From Timema cristinae (taxonomy: Eukaryota; Arthropoda; Insecta; Phasmatodea; Timematidae): 64,000 bases of DNA. A program made the position numbers and the translations under genes. Of this stretch, positions 1 through 10,563 are shown one piece after another. Every line of letters begins with the position of its first letter. Positions within the stretch are counted from its first letter, which is position 1. The notes below the pieces were generated by a model. The model was not told the DNA's origin and did not search any database. It saw only the letters and a list, made by a program, of their open reading frames with translations. The stretch is from the NCBI GenBank assembly GCA_039000515.1, contig JBCFYV010000232.1, positions 38,291 to 102,290 on the forward strand. The letters are read 5' to 3'.

Positions 1-344
1 TGAAAAATTGTATTTTACACCATTTTTTCAAGATGACGGCTCTTGCGGCAAAATGACAAGGCTGTAAATTTAATATTGGTGATAAAAATGTACAATTTTA
101 GCCATTTTACAAAATTTCCTGACTTAACGCAAGCCAAAATCCCCCTATTGCCTGGACTATTTTTGCAATGTGTAAACTCTTTCTCGCTCTCGCGTAGGAA
201 TTAAGTGCGGAAAGCAACAGGCTATTACCGAAATTTCCTGAATTTTCTGACAAACATTTGAATCAACCTTTGGGTTTAAGACCCACTATTATTAATATTA
301 TAAAGAAAACCATATATATTTTATATAGCACATTGATAGGAGCG
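1..344. other. AT-rich intergenic sequence
   Basis: No coding pattern, RNA gene or clear repeat boundary was recognised. A short piece near position 75 resembles sequence near 12390 (both carry a TTTAATAT-GGTGAT-AAAAT pattern), which hints at an old dispersed repeat, but the match is weak. Confidence 0.4.
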
Positions 345-560
345 AGCACCCATTGGTGATAATGAGGACTGAATGTCAAGTTCGTCTATTTTGATTTATC
401 GGTGATTAACAGGTCAGGGTTAAAATCTATGCCGACTATGCTGAGGTGAGTTTTTTCCAAATTGGTTTCCACTCTCTTTCACTGAAAATTTAGATACACT
501 TCCTCTAAACTCTACCTTATTCATTCCTACTTTATTATTGTAATTAAATTAATATAGCCT
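345..560 (+). repeat. SINE family A, diverged copy
   Basis: Diverged member of the tRNA-derived SINE called family A here. The body landmarks occur in order: a GCTGAGG-type junction, TTTTTTCCAAATTGGTTTCC, ACTCTCTTTCA and ACACTTCCTCTAAA, then a CTACCTTATTCATTCC segment. The Pol III promoter head is poorly preserved and the GGGTAGTAAG tail is not recognisable. Confidence 0.5.
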
Positions 561-1061
561 AGACGAGTAGTCAAATGCAGTTCTATAAACAAAATAAATA
601 GCATGTGCTTAACTGAGTAGACTTTTTGTTTTTATTTAAAAAAATAACATATATGTGTGTATTTATGAATAAAATTATAATGGCCTAAAATATATCATTA
701 CAAACAAAATATAAATCAAACTGTAAACCTGAGAATAAACAAACTCTAATTAAATATACGTACATATTTAAATTGGATATTCTTCGACGAAAAGCGTAAT
801 TTTGAACTCATGAGGCATGCAAATATTTTAATGTTCCAATCCCAATTGAAAATAACATGTCCCAAAGATTTCAAATTGCGATATATAATCCAAACTGACT
901 AATTATGACGATATCTTCCCAAACATAGCTATATACAGGTAATTTAAACCAAAGTTGGTTTGTAGGTGCAACTAAGTATGCCCTTTTAAATACTTTGCCA
1001 ACAGTTATTAAAATAAAGTTTCGCTACATTATTAGGCATCAAAAATCTATTACCTAATCAC
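561..1061. other. AT-rich sequence, nothing recognised
   Basis: Low-complexity AT-rich DNA without an open frame of note or repeat structure that I can define. Confidence 0.4.
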
Positions 1062-1248
1062 CTTGATGGTCGCATTGGTCTAAGGAGCTACTCTTATATT
1101 ATATTATACTGGTGAAGATGGGGAGATTGGGGTTCGATTCTAGTTGGGTGCACTGAGGGTGTTTTTTCCTAAATTGTTCTCCATTATCTCTCAACGAAAA
1201 TACTGGTGCTCTTCCTCTAAAATACACCTTACTTATCCATAAGGTTTC
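1062..1248 (+). repeat. SINE family A copy, 3' truncated
   Basis: The head of the second type (GGTCGCATTGGTCTAAGGAG) is followed by a B-box-like GGGGTTCGATTCTAG, then the family body (GTGCACTGAGGGTG, TTTTTTCCTAAATTG, CTCTTCCTCTAAAA). The conserved 3' tail is missing or very degraded. Confidence 0.7.
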
Positions 1249-1654
1249 TTATATTAACCACATAACGCTTTTGGGGGGTTTAGCTCTAATTTATACATGA
1301 TGTTACATGAAGAGGGGTATAGAGTAAATTACAGTGTTACGTAACACATTTCTTATACTTAAATTCTAATGTTTCTGAAAAATGTACATTGTTGTTTATG
1401 TTTTCACTATAAAACAGACTTAAAGATAACTTTCGAAGATTTACGGTGATAAAAATGGAAGCTTAATGCGCTTTTATGTTTTGTTTGTTGATTTTTCAAA
1501 TGCTTTGCGTAGATTACGATGTTTGCCTATGACTACGAACTCCAATAAAGTACATTCCTTAGTACAATGCGCATGACAGTGGCTTGTTACTCACAGCACT
1601 TGTTTTGACTTGCCTGCAGTTCACAGAATTGTGACTCCCTCGGAGACACGGCAG

Positions 1655-1840
1655 TAGGCCTAAAGTCATTTGGCCTAAAAGTCAGATGACCTAAAAGTCA
1701 TTTGTCCTAAAATTCAGTTAGCCTATAAGTCATTTGGGCTAAAAGTTATTTGGTCTGAAAGTCATTTAGCCTGAAAGTCATTTGGCCTAAAAGTCATTTG
1801 GCCTAAAGTCAGTTGGCCTAAAGTCATTTGGCCTAAAGTG
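1655..1840. repeat. Minisatellite, 15-16 bp unit
   Basis: About twelve head-to-tail copies of a 15-16 bp unit close to AGTCATTTGGCCTAAA. Units differ by substitutions (GTCCTAAA, GGTCTGAA, AGCCTATA) and by one-base length changes. The most uniform copies lie at the right end (1775-1838), as expected for recent expansion from that side. Confidence 0.9.
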
Positions 1841-2800
1841 AATTCTGAATAAAGATCACCTTTATACAAACGAGCATTGAGGTTGGAAACGTGCAACCTG
1901 GGACCCCTGGCTCAATTGGCATTCGCGCTACCGACTATCTTGGACTCAACAGTAAATTCGGCTAGGATTCGAACCCCAACCTGATTACTAACAGCGACAA
2001 AGTGCAATTAAAGTATAACGCCTTATAACGAACGGCATCCACTGTGGTACACCCAAAAGAAGATTATGGCATGGTAAATTGTTGCTTTACATAAAATATA
2101 TTATCAAATATTTAACAGTCTCAGCATTTGCAACAAAATACAGCCTATTGAACCACATTAAGTCCTGCTGTAACGTTGTCTATTACGATGTTGTTTATTT
2201 AAAAGGTTGTCAATAGTTTCTGATCCTCGTTTTACTTAACGTTGTCCCTGACTGGCTACAATGTTGTTTTTAACCCGATTCAATCAAGCCTCAAGTTTGA
2301 ATCGTTTGCCAAACGCCTGATAACCGCCCACGCTATGCCAGAGTCATGCAGACCCCGTCACGAGGTGCATTAACTTGGAATACCACTTTCAAATTTTGAA
2401 TTTTTTTCTATGTCAACGTTTTGTTTTCGTTTTGTACCACAAACAAAAAGTTTTATACCCCCACCATTTTGAGAATTTAGCATATCAAAATTGCCACTAC
2501 AAATTAAGGGGTAGTTTGATCTTTATTATTTTGAAATTTTTCAATGCAAACGTTTTGAAATAATTCTGTACCGCTATGTAACATAGATTTGGTTTGCGTA
2601 TAATATCTCGCCAAATTAATTGAAATTTATAAAGTATAATTTAATTAATATACTACTTCAGGGGCGGATCCAAATCATTTTCATAGGGAGGAATGGGGGT
2701 GTCATAATTATAAATTACATGTACCATGCAATGCTAGAGTTCTGTTTAAAGCAATTTAATAGTTTCTCATTCATATTTGAGCTTATGAATAAGATATAAG
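1841..2800. other. No gene recognised
   Basis: At 1963-1975 a GGATTCGAACCCC string is a B-box complement on the - strand, but no matching A box lies at the right spacing on that strand, so no tRNA or SINE is called. The short open frame at 2375-2563 is Phe/Tyr-rich and typical of chance frames in AT-rich DNA. Confidence 0.4.
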
Positions 2801-2807
2801 TGATACT

Positions 2808-3230
2808 TAAGGGACCGCGGTTTCTCAGGGAGGTAAGAGGGGAGGGGGTTTATTTATTTTTTCTTATAACCCCTTTATCATGCATGTGGTTTTCAGGACA
2901 GTGGTATCTCCGGGGGTGTATAGAGCTAATTATCGATCGTGCTTCTCGAGGGTGGGATGGTTCAGGGGGGAGGGTGTGTGATGATGAATTTGGGAGGATT
3001 CTCAGTAAGGGTGTGCGTGTGTTTTTGTTCTCTTTCTCTCTCTGAATATAGTCTTAACACAGGACCATGTGGTATCTTAGGGGGTGAGTGAGGGAAGAGT
3101 TTATATTTTTTTTTCTTAAACCTCCTATAGCATGTATACGGTTTTTCAGGACGGTGGTATCTCCAGGGGGGTGTAAAGTGTTATCGATTGAAGGATGGTG
3201 GCGTGGGATGGTTCGGGGGTATGAATTGAG
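2808..3230. repeat. Tandem duplication, unit about 252 bp, G-rich
   Basis: Two diverged direct copies. The landmark CAGGAC-GTGGTATCTCC occurs at about 2895 and again about 252 bp later. Both copies are preceded by a T-rich stretch with CTTA and followed by ATCGAT and a GTGGGATGGTTC-GGGG segment. Open frames in this stretch (2800-3045, 3088-3282) follow the repeat and have no recognisable protein features. Confidence 0.7.
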
Positions 3231-3299
3231 AGAGGCCGGCGACCCGCGCTTGGATCTGCACAGGCGGGATGGGGGATTTTAAGTATACCCCCCATTCCA

Positions 3300-3800
3300 C
3301 TGTGTTCTTAAATGGATGCACACATTTAATAAGTTCCTTCCATGTAGTGCCTTTCTCTCTATCATTCATATTTCTTATTGAGATCATGAACTTAGGGACT
3401 AAGGTTAAATAGTAGAATCTCTTTCTAAGGCGTATAGTCTTAAAATTATAACAATACATATGCATCTTCGGTACAGCGATTATTATAAAATCTCTTTTAT
3501 ATTTATTACTAGGATCTTCAACTTAGGAATTAATGTTAAATAGTATAGCTTCTTTTTACTATGTGTATATTATTAAGATTATAACAATACATAGCTACAT
3601 ATCTTCCGTACAGTAATAATTACAAAATCTCTATCTTTTGAGATATAGTCTTAAAAGAATACCTCCTAACTCTAAGTATTGCCTTTCTCTCTCTCTCATC
3701 TTTCTTAATGGGATTTGAATAAAGGTTAAATAAATAGTACAGCTTGTTTTTTTAACGCGTGTATTCTTAAAATTACAAAGACACATACATATGATCTTTA
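3300..3800. repeat. Degenerate direct repeats upstream of the Polinton-like block
   Basis: A segment containing GGTTAAATAGTA, a CTT/T-rich stretch, a GTGTAT-like step and ATTATAACAATACATA recurs at about 3405, 3536 and 3727 with heavy divergence and uneven spacing. No coding potential is evident. Confidence 0.5.
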
Positions 3801-3848
3801 AAATGATTTAAAATATCTCATTATCTCTCAAAATATATGGTCTTTCAG

Positions 3849-4026
3849 TCAACACATACGCTTCAGCACCATCGTCTAACAATACATACATATATTTCGT
3901 ACAATGATTAAAGTCTTCAGTCAACATATACACTTCACCGTCATCGTATAACAATACATACATATCTTGCGCACAATGATTTAAAAAATCTCTTTCTCTC
4001 TTCGGTAAACATACGCTTCCCGTCAT
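3849..4026. repeat. Direct repeats of about 69 bp
   Basis: Two and a half copies of a unit containing CAGTCAACA-ATAC-CTTCA, CATCGT-TAACAATACATA and CACAATGATT. On the - strand the repeats translate into repeated acidic DDG-containing stretches within an open frame (4026-3808). Whether this ever encoded protein is unclear. Confidence 0.65.
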
Positions 4027-4083
4027 CGTCTAGATATAGCTCACGCCAAAGAAGGATTCAGATGTAGAGTCTGCACGCACACT

Positions 4084-4362
4084 TCACCACTTGAATATCT
4101 CGTACGTGTCATCACCTAGATGTATCAGACCTTGTTGGAAAGCGTTAAAGCGACGCCTATACCTCGCAACAAAATTTATACATGGAAGATGGACTCTTCC
4201 TACATAGTCAAGCGCGATGATGTTCGGTTCGTCCTCCGCTTCACTAAACTCTTCATCTCCTTCTAGTTGATGAACGTTGAAGGTTCGGTACTTTTCGAGC
4301 TCATAGATGTACTTGACTCGATCGTATTCCTCGCGCTCGATCTGTTCCAACACCATGCACAA
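4084..4362 (-). CDS. Hypothetical protein fragment near the Polinton-like integrase
   Basis: Open frame of 92 codons on the - strand. I do not recognise the family. It is rich in charged residues, with an acidic stretch around residues 35-47 (a run of D/E separated by few others), a hydrophobic IIALDYVG segment at about residues 48-55 and a basic YRRRF patch near residue 68. Its composition looks like real protein rather than the Phe/Tyr/Asn-rich chance frames elsewhere in the window. It lies downstream of the integrase C-terminal fragment on the same strand, so it may be an element gene or a continuation of the integrase polypeptide tail. The start codon is simply the first Met in the frame. 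Neighbouring frames are broken, so it is probably not expressed. Confidence 0.4.
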   Translation of the reverse strand: MCMVLEQIEREEYDRVKYIYELEKYRTFNVHQLEGDEEFSEAEDEPNIIALDYVGRVHLPCINFVARYRRRFNAFQQGLIHLGDDTYEIFKW

Positions 4363-4699
4363 AGCGTCTTCCTCCTGTAGAATTTATGTTTGGTCCCGTT
4401 CCATGAGATTGTAGATGGGACATGATGTAGTACAGCTCCCTATATACTGACTCGCTTCCCACATACCGGGATTATGACGGCCGAGCCAGTGTATAGAGGA
4501 ATCGCAGCGCTCGCTGTAGCCCTTGTCAACCTCCACGATGTAGTATTTAAGCTGCCGTTCTAGATCTTAATATCGCTCATGTCGTCCAGACGATAACCAA
4601 ACTGTCTAAACATATTGAATGTGGTGCTTCTCTCTGCTCGCGCTCACCTTTATACGCTCAGGATGGGGGGAGGAAAAATCCCTGTTAGAGGAGTGGTTC

Positions 4700-5024
4700 A
4701 CCCTCACCTTCTCCACTATATCCTTATCAATCCCCGAATTGTGCGTCGAGTCAAACCCTAACCATTTGTCGTATACTCTATCTCCGAACGTTTGATTATC
4801 TTCTCTACAAGGTAAATATCTGGAAACACCGTCTTTCTGATATCCTTATTGTAGAATCCTCCTGTGATATGCTTACCTTTCATATCTTCGAGTAGAATGG
4901 TCCGGGGATTATTCTCGACGATGTCACGTATTTTAAACAGTTCGGTTGACCTATTCGTGGTATAACCCTTTTCGAAAACGTCCTTATACTTACTGATACG
5001 AACTATATAACCTACTTTAAACAT
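4700..5024 (-). pseudogene. Polinton-like integrase, C-terminal region (broken)
   Basis: The open part (5024-4758) begins with a FKVGYIVRISKYKDVFEKGY motif and continues with an IRDIVENNPRTILLEDMKG-type segment, a pattern I know from the SH3-like DNA-binding region after the catalytic core in Polinton/Maverick integrases. Beyond a frame break at about 4758, a short stretch in another frame resembles the start of a chromodomain, the usual C-terminal module of this integrase group. It lies about 345 bp downstream of the catalytic-core fragment; the intervening sequence, where the catalytic Glu should be, is disrupted. In intact elements the enzyme inserts element DNA into chromosomes. This copy cannot make a full protein. 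Confidence 0.65.
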
Positions 5025-5369
5025 GTTAGGTGTAGAATCTGAAATCTTGAGACGTTTATAGATTATATGTAAAGTCTGTCATCCTTGACGTCCATAGGCT
5101 TCATTTTTATGGTCAAGTGTATCGTCTGGTTGTATTCGTACAGTAACGAATCGATCATAACGATCCATCGATAAGATCCTTAAGCTGTGAACCTTCTCCA
5201 CATCATTTTATTGAGGGTACGATTAAATAATTAGCCGACACTAGCCTTGACGTTGCCGAATATGTAATAATGATTGATGCTCTTTCTTGCCATGAATATT
5301 TTAAACTCTGCGTTGTAAAACGCTGTTCCATTATCCATTTGGCGATGACGTACGGGAGGTAATCCTTTG

Positions 5370-5552
5370 TCAGTCACCTTGACGAGGAGAGAGCCATTGC
5401 GGCGCTGACATTCTTCCCGTCTTAGTCTTGACAGGTGTAACCCAAGCTCTTTTAGAATACACGTCGATGACGGCGAGAAGGTACTTGAATTTCTTAATTG
5501 ATCTGGAGTAGGTTATCATCTCCACCAGATCGGCCTGAAGGAGTTCGTTCAA
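5370..5552 (-). pseudogene. Polinton-like integrase catalytic core fragment
   Basis: A 60-codon frame on the - strand contains QADLVEM at residues 6-12 and LLAVIDVYSKRAW at about residues 25-37. These match the first Asp region and second Asp region of an rve/DDE integrase core, in the form typical of Polinton/Maverick integrases and of the related transposon-derived proteins annotated in animal genomes. After about residue 47 the reading frame is lost, as the residues no longer fit the family. The third catalytic residue (Glu) is not seen. The fragment follows the conserved hypothetical at 5973-5608 on the same strand and precedes the C-terminal integrase fragment. It is a relic, not a working enzyme. 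Confidence 0.65.
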
Positions 5553-5607
5553 CCCTCGTACGTCAACATGTCTTCGGGGAAATCGTCGTCTTGTAGGACG
5601 ATAAAGT

Positions 5608-5973
5608 TCACGCGCAGTCTTTCACTTGATGGTAGACATGATTATGATAAAATACGGATGAGACAAATGTCTTTATTACGATGATTCCGGCCTCACGTAA
5701 TTCCTCAATGATAGAAACGATCTCTTTCTCGTGAGCGGAATGTCCGGCCTCGGTAGATGCGTGCAAGAATCGTAATCGATCGACCAATTCGTTGGGATCG
5801 TCCCAATAGGTATAATAGACCCCTTTTCCTGTTTCCATCTTGTATAAACCGTCACCATCGAGCTCCTCCTCGAACATAGGTTTGATGATTAACGAATACT
5901 TTGATCCTGTGCGCATCTTGATACGTGTGTAGGGGTCGTTTCTCAACCGAAGCGCGTTCGTTTCTTCAAGCAT
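5608..5973 (-). CDS. Conserved hypothetical fragment with YWDDPNEL motif
   Basis: Open frame of 121 codons, among the longest coding-like frames in the window. Residues 53-64 read YYTYWDDPNELV, followed by a helical-looking RLRFLHASTEAGHS segment and EIVSIIEELREAGII at about residues 86-100. This combination (Y-DDPNEL, RL-LL-AS-AG, EI-IIEELRE) recurs, from memory, in many insect hypothetical proteins, often near Polinton-like integrases. Its function is unknown to me. A helical C-terminal part with an EELREAGII signature could mediate oligomerisation. It lies immediately upstream of the integrase core on the same strand, and the last 20 residues look out of frame. It could be the N-terminal part of the integrase polypeptide or a separate element gene. 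Confidence 0.45.
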   Translation of the reverse strand: MLEETNALRLRNDPYTRIKMRTGSKYSLIIKPMFEEELDGDGLYKMETGKGVYYTYWDDPNELVDRLRFLHASTEAGHSAHEKEIVSIIEELREAGIIVIKTFVSSVFYHNHVYHQVKDCA

Positions 5974-6199
5974 GGAATTTTATACTTTCAGATCCTCCTT
6001 AGTATAATGCGTGGGTGCTCTTCTGAAATGTAATTCTAATAGCCCTCGCGTATATGGCCGTCATATTGTTAAGAAGTACTGTGCCATCACTCTCACCAAA
6101 TACAATACGGTTATCTCCGAGCTTGGTCGAGCTACCTTCATGATGGACTACGTAGGTTTTATCGAAATGGGCTTGAGACGAAAAAAGATAAGTCTACAA

Positions 6200-6900
6200 T
6201 AGATGTATGTTTTTCAATATCTCAGGTGAGTCTTCCGCTTCCTGCTTCAGTTCGGGTTCAGCGATCACCTTCATCTTCTTGCTTAGAGAATCTGTGATAG
6301 GTTTGAATGTTTCCTTCGCGAAGTACTCGGACTCTTGTCGAGCATCGCGTAGTTACTTATACTTTCGTTTAGTAATCTTAATCTTACTCGCCTTTATTAT
6401 ATCCTCCGTGACCTTCGTTGACATGTTGCAAGGTACAAGTGTCTCTTACGATGAAGAAACTATTCGTTACCTCTCGCCATCATATCGTTCAATTCTGTGT
6501 AAACGGTTTGTTGTATCGCGAACGACTCCTCTAACTTTAGCAACTTCACACCTAAAGCGTCAAGCACCGTTTTATTCTCGTTGAGTCGATCTTCATGACG
6601 ACGAGACAGTTTCCACACCTCCTCCGTCCCGTGACAACTAATCTTTTCAAAGTTGGTGTGTTTTATTCAATCGTTCTCCTAACTCTCGAACAACGAGTCC
6701 ATATGCATTTTGATGAATTCTTTGGCCACGTTGAGAGCGAGTATCTGCACGTTTATATGTCTCGCATCCATCCTCTCAACGTAAGACTTGTTACAGACAT
6801 CCCTATATGCGATGGGCATCTTGACGTTGACGATCCTCTTCGATCTAGCATCGTAATACCCTTGAGAGGTTAGAGTCAGATTTCCTTCCATCTCAACGAT
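6200..6900 (-). pseudogene. Broken hypothetical coding region, coiled-coil-like
   Basis: The clearest open part on the - strand is 6891-6679 (70 codons): it starts with TLTSQGYYDA, continues with a VNVKMPIAYRDVCNKSYVE segment and ends in a helical VAKEFIKMHMDS stretch. The pattern LTSQGYYDA-X-VNV-P-A-NK-YV resembles tail-fibre-like or coiled-coil hypothetical proteins linked to virus-like elements, but I cannot name a family. Downstream, fragments in other frames down to about 6200 still look coding (Lys/Glu-rich helices), so one longer gene has been shifted several times. It heads the set of - strand fragments in the Polinton-like block. Confidence 0.4.
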
Positions 6901-6960
6901 AGATCAATACTTGTAGAAACTATGACTGAATTTAGATATGGACGACATGATGTCTTATCG

Positions 6961-7179
6961 CGGACTGAGTTCACGTTCGTGTCAACTGTGCAAGATAAAA
7001 GGTATGTAACCCGTAGCTATAGCGTCCTTTATTAATCTCATGATCTTTGCTCAACACTAGAAAATCGACTTGTTATTTTTCCTACCTAGTGAGCATACCT
7101 ACTTAAACTTTTAGAACGTCATATCCGTGTTCACATGTTGCTCATAAACGTCTCAGATTCGTATCATCCAGCTTGAAAA
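6961..7179. other. Edge between Polinton-like block and MITE, nothing recognised
   Basis: Transitional sequence with no feature that I can define. Confidence 0.3.
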
Positions 7180-7612
7180 GGATAAGCAGAAGCAAGTCCA
7201 TTCTTAAGGTGGGCATATAGAGGACACTAGCAAATGGAAGTGTCTTTACTGTTTTTACAGATAAACATTTTTTTGGTAAAAATAAATCAATTATTATTTC
7301 CATACAAACATAGAATTTATTGTTCTTCACATAATGATATCAACAGTAGTTGTTGATTATCTATCACAAGCATACTGGTATTAGATGAAAAAAATTTTGA
7401 ATTAAAAGAAAAAGTTGTTATTAAATTCCAAGACACCCTTTACAGATATTCAACAACTGTTGAAAAAACTGTGAAGAAAATTAACCTCTATTTTTATACT
7501 GAGGTATATATATATATTTTTTTAATTTTTACAAAAAAAAAATATATAAATTGCGAGAATATTGGCCTTTTATCGCTTTCTCTTCATCCCCACCTTAAGA
7601 AAAAGGGTGTAT
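7180..7612. mobile_element. Palindromic MITE, family P (long form)
   Basis: The ends carry CTTAAGGTGGG on the left and its inverse (CCCACCTTAAG) on the right. The halves are imperfect inverted copies: AAAAATAAATCAATTATT and CATAGAATTTATTGTTCTTC on the left answer the GTGAAGAAAATTAACCTC and T-rich sequence on the right. The centre holds CAACAACTGTTG-type short palindromes. No open frame; non-autonomous. Confidence 0.65.
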
Positions 7613-7692
7613 GAGTAAAGTGTTGAAATAATAAGTGTTCAGAAATTATAATTTAAATACTGCAAAAAATAGATTTTTAAAAAGAAATATTG

Positions 7693-7961
7693 CCGGTGAC
7701 CTGGTGGTCTAGGGTAAGGTGTCAGACTTCTGTGCTGGCGGCCGGGGTTCAATCCTCGGTCCCGGCACAGATTTATCTGATTTCCAAACCCTTCCTTCAC
7801 CTCTGACAAGACATCTTGTGAATGTGAGGAATGCCAGGCCTCCACCGTGGTTCGGATCCCACGTTAAACTGTAGGTCCTTCATTTCATCTCACAATCACC
7901 CTACCATTACACATTTGCGTAAGTGCGTATTAACCGAACGGGTAGTAAAACGCGGTGCTAA

Positions 7962-8000
<39 letters not shown>
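7693..8000 (+). repeat. SINE family B, near full length
   Basis: The tRNA-like head contains CTGGTGGTCTAGGGTAAGG (A-box region) and GGGGTTCAATCCTCGG (B box), followed by the family body (CCCGGCACAGATTTATCTGA, GACAAGACATCTTGTGAATG, CCACCGTGGTTCGGAT, TCATTTCATCTCACAATCAC) and the 3' tail (GCGTA, CCGAACGGGTAGTAAAACGC, GGTGCTAA) ending in (ATA)n. The tail is the same as in SINE family A. Confidence 0.9.
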
Positions 8001-8239
8001 GAAATAGTATTGTAATAACCTTGATTGAAGCGATTAATTCATGAAATCTTTCCTCTGTTCCGTGTGGTAGTTTCCTAGTTTCCAAACAGCAATCATGTTC
8101 TGTCTCTAATTGAAACCAATCAGGTTTATGTTTTTGGATTAGTAGTTTATGTGGCTCTCTGTCACTCTTTGAATTCTAGTCGACCTTGATTTGAAGCCAA
8201 AACAGCGAGAAACCGAAACATGTACTGACAGGATATTCC

Positions 8240-8550
8240 AAGGTGAAAGTCTTCCTTTAAGGTGAGGCCGAAGGAGAGCCAGTATTTATACATTTTTCAT
8301 AGAATTTTAATTTGTTGGCCAAAATAAATCAAAGATTTCTCCAGTAGCAACATAGAGTATAGTTTTCTGCACATGCTCATATCAACAGTTATTCGAGATC
8401 TGTTGATATTAACATGTGCAGAAAACTAAACTATGTGGCTATTGGAGAAATATTTGATTTATTTTGGCCAAAAAAAATATAATGCTATAAAAACTGTAAA
8501 AGTACTCGCACTCCCTTCTGCCGCACCTTAAGAAGGAATTGTGAGGAAAG
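8240..8550. mobile_element. Palindromic MITE, family P (short form)
   Basis: An almost perfect inverted repeat centred near 8395. The left arm has TTGGCCAAAATAAATCAA, ATTTCTCCAGTAGCAACATA and TAGTTTTCTGCACATG; the right arm has the inverse of each. The spacer is only about 30 bp around a TATCAACAG / CTGTTGATA pair. Lacks the longer centre seen in the 7180 and 8556 copies. Confidence 0.8.
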
Positions 8551-8555
8551 TGAGT

Positions 8556-8880
8556 GAAGGAAAATATGTTTGTATTTTTTTATAACAAAATATATTTTTT
8601 AGAAAAAATAAATAAAATATTGCTACAGTAGAAACATGTAGTTTAATTTTCTCAAAATTCTGATATCAACAGTTGTTGAATATCTGTCATGGTCATACCA
8701 GCATTAAATGACAAACTTTTTAAATGAAGAGAAAAAGTTGTCACTAAATTTAAGTATACTTTTGACAAATATTCAAGATCTGTTGAGGTCATTATGAGAA
8801 CAAAATTAATTTCGATGTTTCTATTGAATAATTATTTGATGTATTATTTAAATAAACATGTTTTATGAGATAAAAAACAA
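8556..8880. mobile_element. Palindromic MITE, family P (long form)
   Basis: Same layout as the copy at 7180-7612, including the shared centre (CATACCAGCATTAAATGAC, GAGAAAAAGTTGTCAC, CAAATATTCAAGATCTGTTG). It abuts the short-form copy, so two members lie head to tail. Confidence 0.6.
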
Positions 8881-9082
8881 AACAAAAAAATACTGCCCTT
8901 AATTTGCATTTCCTACCTTCCCAGTATTTTTTAATGTTTTCTATGAAATCCTAGACTAAACTGTACCAAAATGAGAAAAATTTCCCCGACTGAATTTTTC
9001 CCCAATTTGGTCTTCCAATTTGATTCCCGATTTGTTAAAAAAAAAACTTCAATGGCATGAATATAAAGAAAATATTACTAAA

Positions 9083-9840
9083 AGATATAGTCATGGGCAC
9101 CTTCAGTAATGGGCAAGGGGGTAACTTGCCTCCACACCCCTGTACTTTTATCTTCTTTTGCAAGAAAACATTGTTAACATATTTTACACATTGTTAAATA
9201 TGTTAAACATTGTTAAAATATTTTAAACATTATTAACATATTTTAAACATTGTTAACATATTTTAAATATTGTTAACATATCTTAAACATTGTTAACAAT
9301 TTTTAATCTTCTTGCGTGCACAGGAATAAAATCGGCTCAAAGTTGCTTTTGGAAAACAAAAAGTTATAAATCAACTTTGTAATTACCGTAGACTCCTTCA
9401 GTTTCTGTTTAAGTATTTTGTGTTTTTATGTAATGCTGTAAAATGAGTTCAAATTATAAGATTGTAATAAATAACTTCTTTCAAAAGTCTTTATTTTAGC
9501 TAACCAAAATAATAACAATCTTCCTAGGGCTTTCTCCCTAAATAAAGTAAATTTATAGAATCATTGTGTAATGTATAAATAAGAGTTGGAATTTTTAAAT
9601 AAACTCACAAAATTCCTAAATTTTATGGTCATATTTATAATACCAGATTATTTAGAGAGTTATGAATAGAATTATGGTTTTTACTTTATTTTAAATGCAT
9701 GACCACATAAGATCTTCAAGAGGTGAGCACGCGCATTTATGTGAGTAGGTGGGAAAAGGGCTGGGGGAATATATGTCCCCCCCTTCCCACGCCCTACCCC
9801 CTCAAGCCTCTGTGAAAAAGTTTTGTATGCGCCCACACGC
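9083..9840. repeat. Possible element with weak inverted ends, plus 20-bp tandem repeats
   Basis: The left end has GGGCACC...GGGCAAGGGGGTAA and the right end ACCCCCTCAAGCCTC...GCGCCC, a weak inverted match of the sort seen in old insect MITEs. Inside, 9167-9303 is about seven copies of a 20-bp unit close to ACATTGTTAACATATTTTAA. The tandem array is certain; the element boundaries are a guess. Confidence 0.5.
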
Positions 9841-10438
9841 TATAATATATACAATTTAAATGACAGCTACCTTATGTTGTTCTGCTCCCATCAATTATAT
9901 TAGAATAGTGACAAAGGAAAAAAAAATCATACCAATTTATCTTAGATCCTCAAATGGAAGATGAACCGACTGGAGTGTGATTTTATTTGGAAGAACAGTC
10001 AAAGGATGTTTCTTGAACTATAAAAATCCGTAGCACAACCTATTTCGGAGATGAAATAATGCCATCGGTCCCATGTCGATTGTGGAATATAAAAGATACC
10101 TGGAAGGTATGAGAAAATATCTTTTCCGCCAAAAAAAATAAAAAAAAATAATATGATCTTTTGCTCTCACTCATAGAGATTGTCGTGTGCTGATGTAATC
10201 AGTTGGTTCAGAAAGTGCATGTTGCAAACATAAAATAGATTAATTAATTAAAATTAAAATGTTTTTAATAACTTTATTACTACTATGAAATTGGGGTGGA
10301 TTTTATTTTTAAAGGGCTATCTCGCTCAATATCAAGCATATACATAATGTTCAGACCTCTCCCACACCACCCAAACCTCCAATGCACCCCCCAACATTTC
10401 TTATACTATGCTCTGCTGCAACCTACCAAACCCTAAGG
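9841..10438. other. No gene recognised
   Basis: AT-rich sequence with a poly-A tract near 10128-10150. No coding or repeat signature that I can name. Confidence 0.4.
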
Positions 10439-10439
10439 C

Positions 10440-10563
10440 TTCCCTCTTGTATTAGACTGTTCTGCTGAAGTCGGAGAGATTGGGGTTTGAAACCCGGTAG
10501 GGTGTAATGAAGGTGTTTTTTTTCTTATTGTTTCACACTCTCTTCCCACCCAAATGCGGGTTC
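10440..10563 (+). repeat. SINE family A fragment
   Basis: Head and start of body only: GTCGGAGAGATTGGGGTTTG, a TAGGGTGTAATGAAGGTG junction and ACACTCTCTTCCCACCCAAA. It ends abruptly where a family B copy begins on the other strand. Confidence 0.6.

Larger units (their letters stand above)
3808..6960 (-). mobile_element. Decayed Polinton/Maverick-like element, partial
   Basis: A block of more balanced base composition than its surroundings carries several coding fragments on the - strand. In transcription order they are a coiled-coil-like hypothetical (about 6900-6200), a conserved hypothetical (5973-5608), an rve-type integrase core (5552-5370) and an integrase C-terminal region (5024-4700), then another hypothetical (4362-4084). 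The integrase parts resemble those of Polinton/Maverick elements, which are virus-like DNA transposons of animals. Frames are broken by stops and shifts. No terminal inverted repeats, DNA polymerase B, ATPase or capsid genes were recognised, so only part of an element remains. A free integrase-bearing relative is also possible. Confidence 0.6.

Noticed and set aside
1900..1990. tRNA-like sequence (GGCTCAATTGGCATTCGC and GGATTCGAACCCC)
   Set aside because: The A-box-like part is on the + strand while the B-box complement reads on the - strand, so they do not form one promoter.
3088..3465. Open frames on both strands in the G-rich duplication
   Set aside because: No conserved residues and frames not shared between the two copies of the duplication.
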